Positions 13,263 through 21,914 of a stretch of 37,323 nucleotides of DNA are shown here, piece by piece. The DNA is taken from positions 1-37,323 of the IMG/VR virus record IMGVR_UViG_3300018914_000077. One strand, 5' to 3'. This stretch comes from a virus. The translations under genes were made by a program, and so were the position numbers. The notes under the pieces are model-generated. The model had not been told where the DNA came from and ran no database searches. It was given only the letters and a program-made list of their open reading frames with translations. Each line of letters starts with the position of its first letter. The stretch's first letter is position 1.

Positions 13263-13942
13263 TGGCGAGGGTTAGTGTTCTTCAGACGTTCTACGCTTCG
13301 CCTGAGTGGCGGACATTCCGATTGGCCCTGATCGCCGAACGCGGACCCTATTGTCAAATCTGCTCCGAACTGGTCGCGAACAGTCGGGAACTGATCGGCC
13401 ATCACGAGGTCGAGCTGACGCCGGACAATGTACACGACCATTCGATTTCGCTTAACCCATTGCTTGTAAAGCTGGTTTGCCATCGGTGCCACAACGCGAT
13501 TCACAACCGGTTCGGCACAAAGCGCAACCGGTGCGTGTATCTGGTATACGGTCCGCCGCTGGCTGGCAAACAGGCTTATGTGAGCGAGCAGTTGATGCGC
13601 GGTGATATCGTCGTCGATATGGATCGATTGTATGAGGCCGTATCCATGCAACCATCCTATGATAAGCCGGATAATCTGTTCAGCAACGTCATCGGCATTC
13701 ATGGCCTGCTGCTCGACAACATCAAGACGAGGAGGGGCAAGTGGGGCAACGCTTGGGTGATTGGCGGTTACCCTGATCGATTCAAGCGCGAGCGCACAGC
13801 CGAGGACTTGGGGGCTGAGCTCGTATTCATGAATGTTTCGAAGGAAGAGTGCCTTGTTCGTCTTAACGCAGATCCAGCTCGCAGCCATGCTAAGGCCGAA
13901 TGGCGAGGATATATAGATAAGTGGTTTGCGCTGTATTCATAG
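13262..13942 (+). CDS. HNH endonuclease fused to a P-loop kinase-like domain
   Basis: Residues 1-85 are an HNH nuclease: CQIC (31-34), HH (47-48), the CHRCHNAIH box (73-81). HNH proteins next to terminase are needed for cos cleavage in phages such as HK97. From residue 92 a second domain begins with a P-loop GPPLAGKQ (97-104) and DIVVDMDRL (115-123), ending in adenylate- or polynucleotide-kinase-like helices (KEECLVRLNADPAR). ATG 13262 is used because GGAGG at 13250-13254 is 7 bases away. Typical packaging HNH proteins are only about 100-130 residues, so the kinase-like half is additional. Confidence 0.85.
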   Translation: MARVSVLQTFYASPEWRTFRLALIAERGPYCQICSELVANSRELIGHHEVELTPDNVHDHSISLNPLLVKLVCHRCHNAIHNRFGTKRNRCVYLVYGPPLAGKQAYVSEQLMRGDIVVDMDRLYEAVSMQPSYDKPDNLFSNVIGIHGLLLDNIKTRRGKWGNAWVIGGYPDRFKRERTAEDLGAELVFMNVSKEECLVRLNADPARSHAKAEWRGYIDKWFALYS

Positions 13943-13956
13943 CGAATAAATGAATC

Positions 13957-13985
13957 TAGAACTAGTTCCCAAGACATGGTATTAT
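13957..13985 (+). promoter_or_regulatory. Possible moron promoter
   Basis: TATTAT at 13980-13985 fits a -10 box with a poor -35 TAGAAC (13957-13962) at 17-bp spacing. The AT-rich gap before the moron gene and its separate terminator make an own promoter likely, but these boxes are weak. Confidence 0.35.
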
Positions 13986-14017
13986 TGTTTAATACTTATG
14001 TCGGAGGGCTGATATCT

Positions 14018-14821
14018 GTGAAGATTCTATATGCTGTTCTTATTTTTTGTTTGTTGCTATTATTTACTGCTGCTGGTCACGCAGCGGTTGTTGATGATAC
14101 TCCAAAAGATCCGGTTATAAGCCAAAGCGAAGCATATAAGATGCTCTATGAAGAACAAAAAGAAGCAAATCAAAAGATATTAGACACTATTTATTGGACT
14201 CTCGGAATTGCCTTTAGTACTCTGATACTCTTCGTAAGTGCCAATACATTCTATAATGTTAGAGTGAACAAAAAAGAATCCGAGTTTCATCTATTGGAGA
14301 TAAGCAAGAAAGTCGGTGAGTCTCAAACAGTATTAGAACAAAGAATAAATGAGCAGCTTACTTTATTAGCACAAAACATAAATGATCAACTTACTAAGAG
14401 AGCTGATGAAGAGTTTAATAAAATCCAAAATGAAGTGAACAAGATCTTTCAAAAAGTTGAATATGAGATTCCTAAAATAAGAGGTGATATTGGCTTAATC
14501 CATGAACTAGTCGGAAAATACCAGATCGACTCTAAATTAGGATTCCAAATAATCAGAGCAGAATTATTTTATATAACGAATAGCTTCACAAATGCAGCTA
14601 GGCACTACGCCGAGGCAGGTACGAGAATGCAACAAGCAAATATATATCCTGTCTCGATGCAGTATGTATTTGATAAATTTTATTCATCATTGCAAAAAAT
14701 GAATAGTATCTCAATATACGATTTAGCAATAGCGAGGAAATTTGTCGATTCACTAGTTGACGAAAGAGATTTTATGAAAGAGAGAGCATTAGAGATACTA
14801 AAGGATCTGCAAACAACATGA
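14018..14821 (+). CDS. AT-rich membrane/coiled-coil moron protein (267 aa)
   Basis: A gene of markedly lower GC content than its neighbours, set between packaging genes. GTG 14018 has GGAGGG 9 bases upstream and gives a convincing signal peptide or first membrane helix (residues 1-22, ending TAAGHA). A second membrane helix lies at 59-79, followed by a long coiled coil (about 88-150) and a helical C-terminal domain. It has its own strong terminator and a TATTAT -10-like box upstream (13980-13985), so it is probably expressed on its own, perhaps in the lysogen. No family is recognised; exclusion or defence is a typical role for such morons but is only inferred. Confidence 0.75.
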   Translation: MKILYAVLIFCLLLLFTAAGHAAVVDDTPKDPVISQSEAYKMLYEEQKEANQKILDTIYWTLGIAFSTLILFVSANTFYNVRVNKKESEFHLLEISKKVGESQTVLEQRINEQLTLLAQNINDQLTKRADEEFNKIQNEVNKIFQKVEYEIPKIRGDIGLIHELVGKYQIDSKLGFQIIRAELFYITNSFTNAARHYAEAGTRMQQANIYPVSMQYVFDKFYSSLQKMNSISIYDLAIARKFVDSLVDERDFMKERALEILKDLQTT

Positions 14822-14833
14822 TTAACCTTTAAG

Positions 14834-14865
14834 AAGCGTGCGATTTAAATCGCAACGCTTTTTTT
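14834..14865 (+). terminator. Intrinsic terminator of the moron gene
   Basis: AAGCGTGCGATTT (14834-14846) pairs with AAATCGCAACGCTT (14847-14860) with a one-base bulge; the T-run continues to 14865. It lies 13 bases after the moron's stop. Confidence 0.85.
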
Positions 14866-14957
14866 AATCCCCCCCTGATCGAATTAGTCAGCTATCGGCA
14901 TTAACCGCACTGGGGACCCAGTTTTGGTGCATACCATAAAAATCGAAAATCGGGGTA

Positions 14958-15299
14958 GTGAATAAAAATCCGATGAAAAAAGCCGAGTACGACAAAGAGT
15001 TGGAGAGACTACGCGAGATATTCGCCCGCATCGATCCTGAAAAAGCTGATCTCGTCGAGGGCTTGATCCACGACGCGGCATTCCTCAAAGCCGAGAACGC
15101 GGTTCTGCGGCAGACGCTGGAAGTGACCGGTATGGTGAAGATCCATCCAAACAACCCGGATCTTCAAAAGCCGGTCGAAGCTTCTCGGCAGTATCTGAAG
15201 AATGTCAACACATACTCGGTCATCATCAAGACGCTGAACGGCATTCTGAACAAGAACATGTTGGAGGACGACGAGGACGACCTCGGTGATTTTGAATGA
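14958..15299 (+). CDS. P27-like terminase small-subunit-type protein (113 aa)
   Basis: An acidic helical protein directly upstream of TerL with an ATGA overlap. The second half (HPNNPDLQKPVEASRQYLKN, then NTYSVIIKTLNGIL) resembles the pattern of P27-family terminase small subunits, where a helix pair precedes TerL. The first half lacks a clear helix-turn-helix. GTG 14958 has GGGGTA just upstream. Because a full terminase small subunit is encoded at 12519, this may be a second subunit or a TerL accessory factor. Assignment is tentative. Confidence 0.55.
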   Translation: MNKNPMKKAEYDKELERLREIFARIDPEKADLVEGLIHDAAFLKAENAVLRQTLEVTGMVKIHPNNPDLQKPVEASRQYLKNVNTYSVIIKTLNGILNKNMLEDDEDDLGDFE

Positions 15300-17008
15300 A
15301 CGGACCATTTGCTTCCTGGCTGCATGAATACATGGCGCGCTGCCGCAGCGGAGAGATCTTGGTCGGACAAGAGCTCCTTCAGATGTTCGAAATTCTGGAG
15401 GAACATCTCTCGAATCCGGATATCCGTTTTGATCCGGAGGACGCAAACAAGCGAATCAAGTTCATCGAAGAGAAATGCCGGCACTTCGAAGCGCCGTATG
15501 CAGGCAAGCCGTTCAAGCTTGAGTTGTTTCAGAAGGCGTTTATCACCACGATTCACGCCTTCAAGATTTATGACGAAGAAATTGGCCGATGGGTGCGTCT
15601 GTTCCAGGACGTGCTTTTTGTCGTTGGACGGAAGAACGGGAAGACGCCGCTGATCGGCGCCTTGAACCTGAGTGAATTCTTCTGCGGGCCGGAAGGCATA
15701 AAGATCCTGTGTTCTAGCAACGACTACGAGCAGGCCGCCCTCATGTTCGACGCAATCAATGCGATGCGCGAGGAGAGCCCTTCTCTCGCTAAGGTGACAC
15801 GGAAGAACCTGACTGGTATCTTTTTCGGCAATCCAAAGCGACGCAAGAACACGGGTAAGTTCAGCTACCGAAACAAGGGGCACATCAAAAAGATCTCGGC
15901 GAAAACTGGCGCGAAGGAAGGTCGGAACATTGCTGTCGGCGCAGCGGACGAAGTCCACGAAATGAAGGACAACTCCGGCGTCATGCCGATCCGGCAGTCA
16001 CTCTCCACGCAGGACGAGCCGCTCTATTACGAGCTGACGACCGAGGGCTTCACGAATGACGGCTATCTCGACGGACGAATGGTCGAAGCGCGCCAAGTGC
16101 TGAACCGCGAGCTCGACCGACCGCGATGGCTGATCTGGCTGTACACGCAGGACAGTGAGCAGGAAGTGTGGCAGGACGAGCGGACGTGGGTGAAAAGCAA
16201 CCCGGGACTTGGCACGATCAAAAAGTGGAGCTTCCTGCGCGGCATGATTGAAGAGGCAAAAACGAATAAGGCGACGCGCGCGTTCGTGCTGGCGAAAGAT
16301 TTCAACATCAAACAAAACAATGCCTCTGCCTGGTTGACCGCTGAGGAAATCACGAACGACGAACTGTTCGACCTCGAAGAGTTCCGCGGGCGGTTCGCCA
16401 TCGGCGGCGTCGACCTTTCGAAGTCGGGCGACCTGACCTGCGCGCGGCTGTTGTTCTTGCGTAACGGGAAGAAATTCACCTACGCGCAATACTTCATCCC
16501 GGAGGCGAAGCTAGCCCAACTGTCGAGCGAGGATCTTCCGAGGTTCAAAGAATGGATTCGGCAAGGGCGGATCACGGTCAGCGACGGCAACGAAAACGAC
16601 TTCCGTCTTGTCACCGCTTGGTTCGTACGCATGGTAAAGGAATACGGTATCAGGGTATACAAGGTCGGCTATGACAAGTGGTCAGCGGTGTACTGGGTGA
16701 AAGAGATGGAGGAAACCGGATTCGATATGGTCCGCGTCGTTCAAGATTGGGGAGCGATGAGCGAACCGATGAAGCTGGTCGAGGCCGATCTTCGAAGTAA
16801 ACTGCTCAACTACAATGACGATTCCCTTGATCGCTGGTGTTTCAGCAATACGTCGATTGCGGTCAATAACAAGCTCGAGCAGATGCCGGTCAAGATTCAG
16901 GGCAAGGAAGACAAGAAAATCGATGGTGCGGTGACAACGATCTTCTGCTATCGGGTGTACATGGACAACCGCAGCGAATTCATTGAGCTCTCGAAGAGAG
17001 GAGCGTGA
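15296..17008 (+). CDS. terL: Terminase large subunit
   Basis: The 570-residue packaging motor has a Walker A GRKNGKT (111-117), a Walker B with the catalytic pair in GAADEVHEM (D218, E219), and a C-terminal RNase H-like nuclease opening with GGVDLSKSGDL (D373). This is the HK97-type Terminase_1 architecture, consistent with cos packaging and the nearby HNH protein. It starts on the stop of the previous gene (ATGA) and ends overlapping the portal binding site. It translocates DNA through the portal and cuts concatemers. Confidence 0.95.
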   Translation: MNGPFASWLHEYMARCRSGEILVGQELLQMFEILEEHLSNPDIRFDPEDANKRIKFIEEKCRHFEAPYAGKPFKLELFQKAFITTIHAFKIYDEEIGRWVRLFQDVLFVVGRKNGKTPLIGALNLSEFFCGPEGIKILCSSNDYEQAALMFDAINAMREESPSLAKVTRKNLTGIFFGNPKRRKNTGKFSYRNKGHIKKISAKTGAKEGRNIAVGAADEVHEMKDNSGVMPIRQSLSTQDEPLYYELTTEGFTNDGYLDGRMVEARQVLNRELDRPRWLIWLYTQDSEQEVWQDERTWVKSNPGLGTIKKWSFLRGMIEEAKTNKATRAFVLAKDFNIKQNNASAWLTAEEITNDELFDLEEFRGRFAIGGVDLSKSGDLTCARLLFLRNGKKFTYAQYFIPEAKLAQLSSEDLPRFKEWIRQGRITVSDGNENDFRLVTAWFVRMVKEYGIRVYKVGYDKWSAVYWVKEMEETGFDMVRVVQDWGAMSEPMKLVEADLRSKLLNYNDDSLDRWCFSNTSIAVNNKLEQMPVKIQGKEDKKIDGAVTTIFCYRVYMDNRSEFIELSKRGA

Positions 17009-17010
17009 CC

Positions 17011-18255
17011 ATGGCCTTACTGGACATCTTTCGCCGGCTGGCTGCCGGGAGGCGCGATGCTAAGTACATCCGAATGATGAACGGTGCACTGCCGGTATTC
17101 AGCCAGTTCGGCCAGAACATCTACGCCTCGGACATCGTGCAGGAATGCATCGACGTTATCGCGACGGAGATCAGCAAGCTTCTGCCGCGGCATATCCGGA
17201 CGACAACGAACGGCATGCAGGAGCAGCCGCGAGGAAATATCAACCGGCTGTTTCGGTTCGCGCCGAATCCGCTCATGACCGTCAGCGAGTTTCTCGAGAA
17301 GACGACGTGGCTGCTCATGATGAATTACAACGCCTTCGTGATCCCGATCTTTGATTCGGAGACCACGGGAGGCGTAGAGCGGCGAACCTATCGTGCGTTC
17401 TATCCGATCAACCCGAATCGGGTAGAGTTCCTTCAGGACCCGAACGGCGAGCTGCTCGTCCGTTTTCACTTCGGCTCCGGTGAAACTTTCACATTCCGGT
17501 ATGCCGACGTCGTACATCTCCGGAAGAAGTACTCGGTGAACGAGCTGATGGGTGGCGGCGCCGACGGGCAGCCGGATAATTCCGCACTGCTGAAGTCGCT
17601 TCAGATCAATCATTCGATCATGCAGGGGCTCGATCGGGCAGTCAAAATCAATGCGGCCGTTCAAGCGGTCGTCAAGATCAACACGGTGACGGATGATGAT
17701 GGCCAGCGGGCGGAGCGGGCACGATTTGAGAGGCTGATCGCCTCCGGCGAGAGCGGCATCCTTCCCGTCGATCTGAAGGGCGAATACATCCCGATCGATA
17801 AAACGGCCGTGAAGTTCATCGACAAAGATACGCTCGCCTTTCTGCAGGGAACAATCCTGCATTGGTTCGGCGTACCGCTGCCGATCTTAACCGGCGACTT
17901 CAACGACGACCAGTACCAGGCATTCTACGAGAAGACGCTGGAGCCGGTCGTGATCCGCTTCGGGCAAGTATTCTCCAAGACGCTGTTCACGGAGCGGGAA
18001 CTGGATGTAGGAAACGAGATTGTCTTCTACCAGCGCGATATGAATTACATGAGCACGAACGCGAAGCTGAACCTGCTGAAGACCGCCGGCGAACAAGGGC
18101 TGCTGTCGGACAACCAGAAGCTCGCACTGCTCGGTTATCCGCCGGTTGAAGGCGGAGACAGGCGAACGCAATCGCTGAATTACATCGACGTCAAGCTGGT
18201 CAACCAGTACCAGCTGCAGACGAAAACGAACAAGGCGGTGAACGAAGATGAGTAA
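17011..18255 (+). CDS. Portal protein, HK97 family
   Basis: The 414-residue protein matches HK97-family portals: an N-terminal VQECIDVIATEISKLLPRHI core helix, the NPNRVEF region, an HLRKKY motif, and the LHWFGVPLPILTGDFNDDQY motif near residue 290, followed by a helical C-terminus. ATG 17011 is preferred to GTG 17005 because GAGGAG at 16998-17003 is 7 bases from the ATG but only one from the GTG. It forms the dodecameric DNA channel at one capsid vertex and overlaps the protease gene. Confidence 0.93.
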   Translation: MALLDIFRRLAAGRRDAKYIRMMNGALPVFSQFGQNIYASDIVQECIDVIATEISKLLPRHIRTTTNGMQEQPRGNINRLFRFAPNPLMTVSEFLEKTTWLLMMNYNAFVIPIFDSETTGGVERRTYRAFYPINPNRVEFLQDPNGELLVRFHFGSGETFTFRYADVVHLRKKYSVNELMGGGADGQPDNSALLKSLQINHSIMQGLDRAVKINAAVQAVVKINTVTDDDGQRAERARFERLIASGESGILPVDLKGEYIPIDKTAVKFIDKDTLAFLQGTILHWFGVPLPILTGDFNDDQYQAFYEKTLEPVVIRFGQVFSKTLFTERELDVGNEIVFYQRDMNYMSTNAKLNLLKTAGEQGLLSDNQKLALLGYPPVEGGDRRTQSLNYIDVKLVNQYQLQTKTNKAVNEDE

Positions 18256-18886
18256 ACCATTGCCGGCGCTGATGAGCCGGGAATTCCGCGCATTCTCCGT
18301 CCCGGATCTTCGGGCGGAGGGCGAGAGCGGTGTGATTCAAGGCCACGCTGCCGTGTTCGGACAGGAAGCCAATATCGGCGGGTGGTTCATCGAAGTGATC
18401 GAGCGGACGGCATTCGATAAGACGGACTTCCGCGACGTGGTCATGACCGTTAACCACAACCTGCAAAGCATCCCGCTCGCCAGGAGCCGGAACAACAACG
18501 CAAATTCCACCTTGCAGCTGTCAGTAGACGATCGCGGACTGTTCACGAGATCCGTGCTCGACATCGAGAACAACAGTGAAGCAAAGGCACTTCATAGCTC
18601 GATCGCACGAGGGGACATCACTGGGATGTCCTTTATCTTTTTCATCCGGGATGCGAAGTGGGAGAACCTCGACTCCGATCTTCCGACCCGCCGAATCACC
18701 GACATTGCTCGTGTGATCGAAGTATCCGCGGTATCTTTCCCGGCTTATGACGGGACTGATATATCTGCTCGTGACCAGCAGGCACTGGAGAGTGCCCGCG
18801 CCGCACTGGAGAGTGCGCGGTCCGGACTGGTGAGTTCAAACGACGAGCAGCTCGAAATCCTGCGCTTGCGCAGCCAAATCCTGTAA
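18248..18886 (+). CDS. HK97-family prohead protease
   Basis: A herpesvirus-like serine protease fold of peptidase family U35/S78. The catalytic His70 is in TVNHNLQ, Ser128 in ITGMSFIF, and the third residue is probably Glu159 in RVIEVSAVSFPAYDGT. It cleaves the scaffold domain from the capsid protein during maturation. The C-terminal tail repeats ALESAR twice, a short tandem duplication. It overlaps the portal gene by 8 bases and lies 20 bases before the capsid gene. Confidence 0.92.
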   Translation: MSKPLPALMSREFRAFSVPDLRAEGESGVIQGHAAVFGQEANIGGWFIEVIERTAFDKTDFRDVVMTVNHNLQSIPLARSRNNNANSTLQLSVDDRGLFTRSVLDIENNSEAKALHSSIARGDITGMSFIFFIRDAKWENLDSDLPTRRITDIARVIEVSAVSFPAYDGTDISARDQQALESARAALESARSGLVSSNDEQLEILRLRSQIL

Positions 18887-18906
18887 CGAAAGGTCAGTGA
18901 TCATCC

Positions 18907-20211
18907 ATGAAAGATTTCCTGAAGAAGCTTCTCCAGCAGAAAGAAGAGCGCCGCAATCAATTGAAGACCAAGGCTGGCACGTCGACGTCGGTCGAAGAAC
19001 TGCGCAGCATCAACTCCGATCTGGAAATGCTGAACACCGAAATCGCGGAGCTGCGAGCCAAGATTGACGAGCTGCCGGACGATGTACCCGCGGGCGGCGC
19101 CACGCCGGCGGCGGAGGGCCGGGGGCAACAGCCGGCTGCAGGTGCTGCTGGGTTGCCGCCTGTAGCCGCAGCGGCCTTCGGCCTGGGTGGCGGCCAGCCG
19201 GCACAGCGCCAGGAAGAGCCGGCATCGAAGTTCGCATCGCTGGAATACCGCAAGGCGTTCATGCATTTCGCTAAGACGGGCGAAATGAAGGAAGAACTGC
19301 GCAGCGTGATGGCGGAGTACCGCGCGAACGCGATGACGGCAGTCTCGGACGTCTCGGCCGTCGTTCCGACGACGATCCTCAATGAAGTCATCCAGAAGAT
19401 GACGGTCTACGGACAGGTCTTCAGCCGCGTTCGCAAGCTGAATGTCCGCGGCGGCGTCGACATCCCGATCCTCTCACTCAAGCCGGTCGCAACGTGGATC
19501 GGCGAATCCGCGACGTCGGATCGGCAGAAGGTTCAAGCGAACACGAAAGTCTCGTTCTCGTATTACGGCCTCGAGTGCAAGGTCGCCATCTCGCTGCTGG
19601 CCGACACGGTCACGCTTGAAGGCTTCGAGTCCATCATTACGGAACTGATCGTCGAAGCCATGATCCGTGCGCTGGACACGGCAATCATCAAAGGCGACGG
19701 AACGGGCAAACCGCTCGGCATCACGGCCGACACGCGCGTGCCGGCCGCACAAATCGTCACGATGACGCCAGCCGAGTTCGCGGACTGGGAGCAGTGGGCG
19801 AAGAAGGTGCTCGCCAAGATGCCGCTGGCGTACAAGGCAGGCGCGACGTTCCTCATGGCGTCCGGTACGTTCGAAGGTTACATCAACGGCATGGTCGACG
19901 ATCAAGGCCAGCCGATCGGCCGGGTGAACTACGGCATCGCTGACGGACCGCAGGGCCGTTTCGCCGGCAAGACGGTCATCGAGGTCGAAGACGATGTTAT
20001 TGCCCCGTTCGCTGACGCCGCGACTGGAGACGTCGTTGCTGTCTACTGCAACCTGAACAACTACGGATTCAACAGCAACATGACGATGACGTCGTTCCGG
20101 TTCTTCGACCACGATACGAATGAGTGGGTCGATAAGATGATCCTGATCGCCGACGGCAAGCTGATCGATCCGAACGGCGTCGTCATTATCAAGAAGGGCG
20201 CAGCTGTTTAA
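18907..20211 (+). CDS. Major capsid protein, HK97 fold, with N-terminal delta domain
   Basis: Residues 1-57 are a coiled-coil delta (scaffold) domain. A low-complexity Ala/Gly/Pro/Gln linker (58-103) leads to the HK97 capsid domain from about residue 107 (SLEYRKAFMHFAKTGEM, SAVVPTTILNEVIQKM, ISLLADTVTLEGFESIITEL, GDGTGKPLGI). The linker is where the neighbouring protease is expected to cut. It is preceded by the protease and followed by a short hairpin, typical of high-level capsid mRNA. Confidence 0.95.
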   Translation: MKDFLKKLLQQKEERRNQLKTKAGTSTSVEELRSINSDLEMLNTEIAELRAKIDELPDDVPAGGATPAAEGRGQQPAAGAAGLPPVAAAAFGLGGGQPAQRQEEPASKFASLEYRKAFMHFAKTGEMKEELRSVMAEYRANAMTAVSDVSAVVPTTILNEVIQKMTVYGQVFSRVRKLNVRGGVDIPILSLKPVATWIGESATSDRQKVQANTKVSFSYYGLECKVAISLLADTVTLEGFESIITELIVEAMIRALDTAIIKGDGTGKPLGITADTRVPAAQIVTMTPAEFADWEQWAKKVLAKMPLAYKAGATFLMASGTFEGYINGMVDDQGQPIGRVNYGIADGPQGRFAGKTVIEVEDDVIAPFADAATGDVVAVYCNLNNYGFNSNMTMTSFRFFDHDTNEWVDKMILIADGKLIDPNGVVIIKKGAAV

Positions 20212-20217
20212 TTTGGC

Positions 20218-20232
20218 GGGGCTTGCGGCCCC
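20218..20232 (+). other. Short hairpin after capsid gene
   Basis: GGGGC (20218-20222) pairs with GCCCC (20228-20232) around a five-base loop, directly after the capsid stop. There is no T-run, so it is more likely an mRNA stabilising or processing hairpin than a terminator. Confidence 0.3.
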
Positions 20233-20251
20233 CCTGAGGAGGGAATAACCC

Positions 20252-20581
20252 ATGTCCAGGAAGCAAAAGGCTAAAACGACCGGCGAGAGTCTGATGAACG
20301 ATCAGGGCGAGACGGTGGTGCTCTGGAAAGCGACGAAACCGCTGTCCGCGGAAGAGCACGCAATCGTAGCATCTATGGTGCGATCGGAGCAGGAGCACAG
20401 CGGGGTTAAGATTATCCTAGTACCCTACTCGGTCGATGCAGAAGCAGTCCAACATGAAGGCGATCCTGTAGGAAGTGAAGTCGGGAGCGACCAACCGGGA
20501 CCCGGCGGCGTAGCGGGCGAGGCTGGAGCAGCTGGCGGAGGCGTGGAAGGCGGCAAATCTGCCGATGGCGACGGTGAGTAA
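20252..20581 (+). CDS. Hypothetical protein with Gly-rich tail (109 aa)
   Basis: A 60-residue alpha/beta N-terminal part (TVVLWKATKPLSAEEHAIVA, then GVKIILVPYS) is followed by a Gly/Ala/Asp-rich flexible tail. A GAGGAGGG binding site precedes the ATG. Position between capsid and connector genes suggests a capsid accessory or decoration role, but no family is recognised. Confidence 0.6.
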   Translation: MSRKQKAKTTGESLMNDQGETVVLWKATKPLSAEEHAIVASMVRSEQEHSGVKIILVPYSVDAEAVQHEGDPVGSEVGSDQPGPGGVAGEAGAAGGGVEGGKSADGDGE

Positions 20582-20861
20582 CCCGGCACTGCTGGCGGCG
20601 TGTAAGCAGGGCTTGCGCATATCTGATGGCACTACCGCATTCGATGGGTTGATCAGCCAGAAAATCGCCGTCGTTCAAGGTTATATGCGAAATGCCGGCG
20701 TCTCGACTGAAGTGCTGGCGAGTGAACAGGCGATCGGAACATTGGTTCTGGGCGTCGTCGATATTTTCGGCGTGTCGGCCGGGGAGATAAAGTTCTCCCC
20801 GGTTTTCCACACGCTGCTTACGCAGCTCGCCATCAAGTCGACCGCATCGGCCGAGGGGTGA
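20565..20861 (+). CDS. Head-tail connector (gp6-like) protein
   Basis: The 98-residue helical protein matches the phage DNA-packaging/gp6-like connector pattern: LLAACKQGLRI, an ISQKIAVVQGYM helix, GVSTEVLASEQAI and a final FSPVFHTLLTQLAIK helix. It would form the ring below the portal. It overlaps the preceding gene by 17 bases, and the start could be ATG 20565 or GTG 20574. Confidence 0.75.
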   Translation: MATVSNPALLAACKQGLRISDGTTAFDGLISQKIAVVQGYMRNAGVSTEVLASEQAIGTLVLGVVDIFGVSAGEIKFSPVFHTLLTQLAIKSTASAEG

Positions 20862-20868
20862 TTAGGCA

Positions 20869-21486
20869 ATGCTGTGGCGTGACACTGTCGATCTGATAGC
20901 TGTATCTCATTCCGCCGGGCCTAACGTGGTTGTCACGGAGACGAGTCGGACAGTCTTCGCTAACAAGATCGGCGTCGTTCGAAATGAATTCTACCAAGCG
21001 CTTGCGAATAACCTGCGGCCTACGGCGACATTCGTGATTAACGCGATCGAGTACGAAGACGAGCAGAAGCTGCGTCATGACAGCAAGGATTACCTCGTTA
21101 TTCGTTCCTATTCCAAAGACGGCGATACGCTTGAGCTTGTCTGTCAGGCATATACGGATGTTCAGCCGAACCTCGCCCGTCTTCGGGACATGGTTGAGAT
21201 CTGGCACTACGTGCTGTTTGAGAACAGCATGGGCAAGATGTCGCCGACGCCTGAGCTGCTGTGCACGGTACCGGCTCAAATCGACTCCAAAGGCGGCGGA
21301 ACATCTGACGTGGACGGCGTGGTGGAGACGAAGAACAATTACACGGTCACGATCGCATACCGGGCCGACATCCGCCAGGACATGTTTTTGATGATCGGCG
21401 GCGCCCGATACGACATCCGTTATATCGAAGACCCGTTCAATCGTCATGAGACGTTGATCCTTACCGTCGAGAAGGTGGTGCCCTAA
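20869..21486 (+). CDS. Head-tail joining protein, apparently two adaptor domains (205 aa)
   Basis: The C-terminal half (GGARYDIRYIEDPFNRHETL, then ILTVEKV) is a clear phage head-tail adaptor (SPP1 gp16-like) ending. The N-terminal 95 residues have the same order of elements: WRDTVDLIAVSH, the ATFVINAIEYEDEQKLRHDS strand-loop, then YLVIRSYSKDGDTLELVCQ. At 205 residues it is about twice the usual 100-110, so it looks like a duplication or fusion of two adaptor domains. Its stop overlaps the next start (TAATG). Confidence 0.7.
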   Translation: MLWRDTVDLIAVSHSAGPNVVVTETSRTVFANKIGVVRNEFYQALANNLRPTATFVINAIEYEDEQKLRHDSKDYLVIRSYSKDGDTLELVCQAYTDVQPNLARLRDMVEIWHYVLFENSMGKMSPTPELLCTVPAQIDSKGGGTSDVDGVVETKNNYTVTIAYRADIRQDMFLMIGGARYDIRYIEDPFNRHETLILTVEKVVP

Positions 21487-21914
21487 TGCTGACGCGTGCG
21501 CAAATCGACAAAGCCGTGACCGGAAGACTGAAAACAGAGTTCCCGACAACTCCCGTCCAGAGCAGCGACGTATCTGAAGGCTTCGCACGACCATCCTTTT
21601 TCGTCCGGATCGAAACGAATCGGACCGAACACTTCCGGAACAGTGTCCGCCGAGAGATGACCTGCCGCATCGTCTACTTTCCTTCGAAGCGAGACATCTT
21701 CGAGGAGGAAGCTTACGGAGTGCTTGACCGTCTGGAGAAGTTGTTCGGCTTAAATCTGGTGGTAGAAGATCGCACACTGACAATCGAAGGGGCATCAACA
21801 GAAATCGTCGATAAGGTCGTTCATTACGACTTTGATCTCGTATTCTACGATGACATGGGGAGCTCCGGTGGTGGTCCAGGCGAGCTGATGGAGGAGTTGT
21901 ATTACGATGGCTGA
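21486..21914 (+). CDS. Tail terminator protein (DUF6838-like)
   Basis: The 142-residue protein has the GFARPSFFVRIETNRTEH strand region and the Y-rich beta core typical of DUF6838 phage tail terminators. These cap the tail tube and join it to the head. It is coupled to both neighbours by overlaps (TAATG at the start, 8 bases at the end). A Gly/Ser turn near residue 125 precedes an acidic end. Confidence 0.7.
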   Translation: MLTRAQIDKAVTGRLKTEFPTTPVQSSDVSEGFARPSFFVRIETNRTEHFRNSVRREMTCRIVYFPSKRDIFEEEAYGVLDRLEKLFGLNLVVEDRTLTIEGASTEIVDKVVHYDFDLVFYDDMGSSGGGPGELMEELYYDG

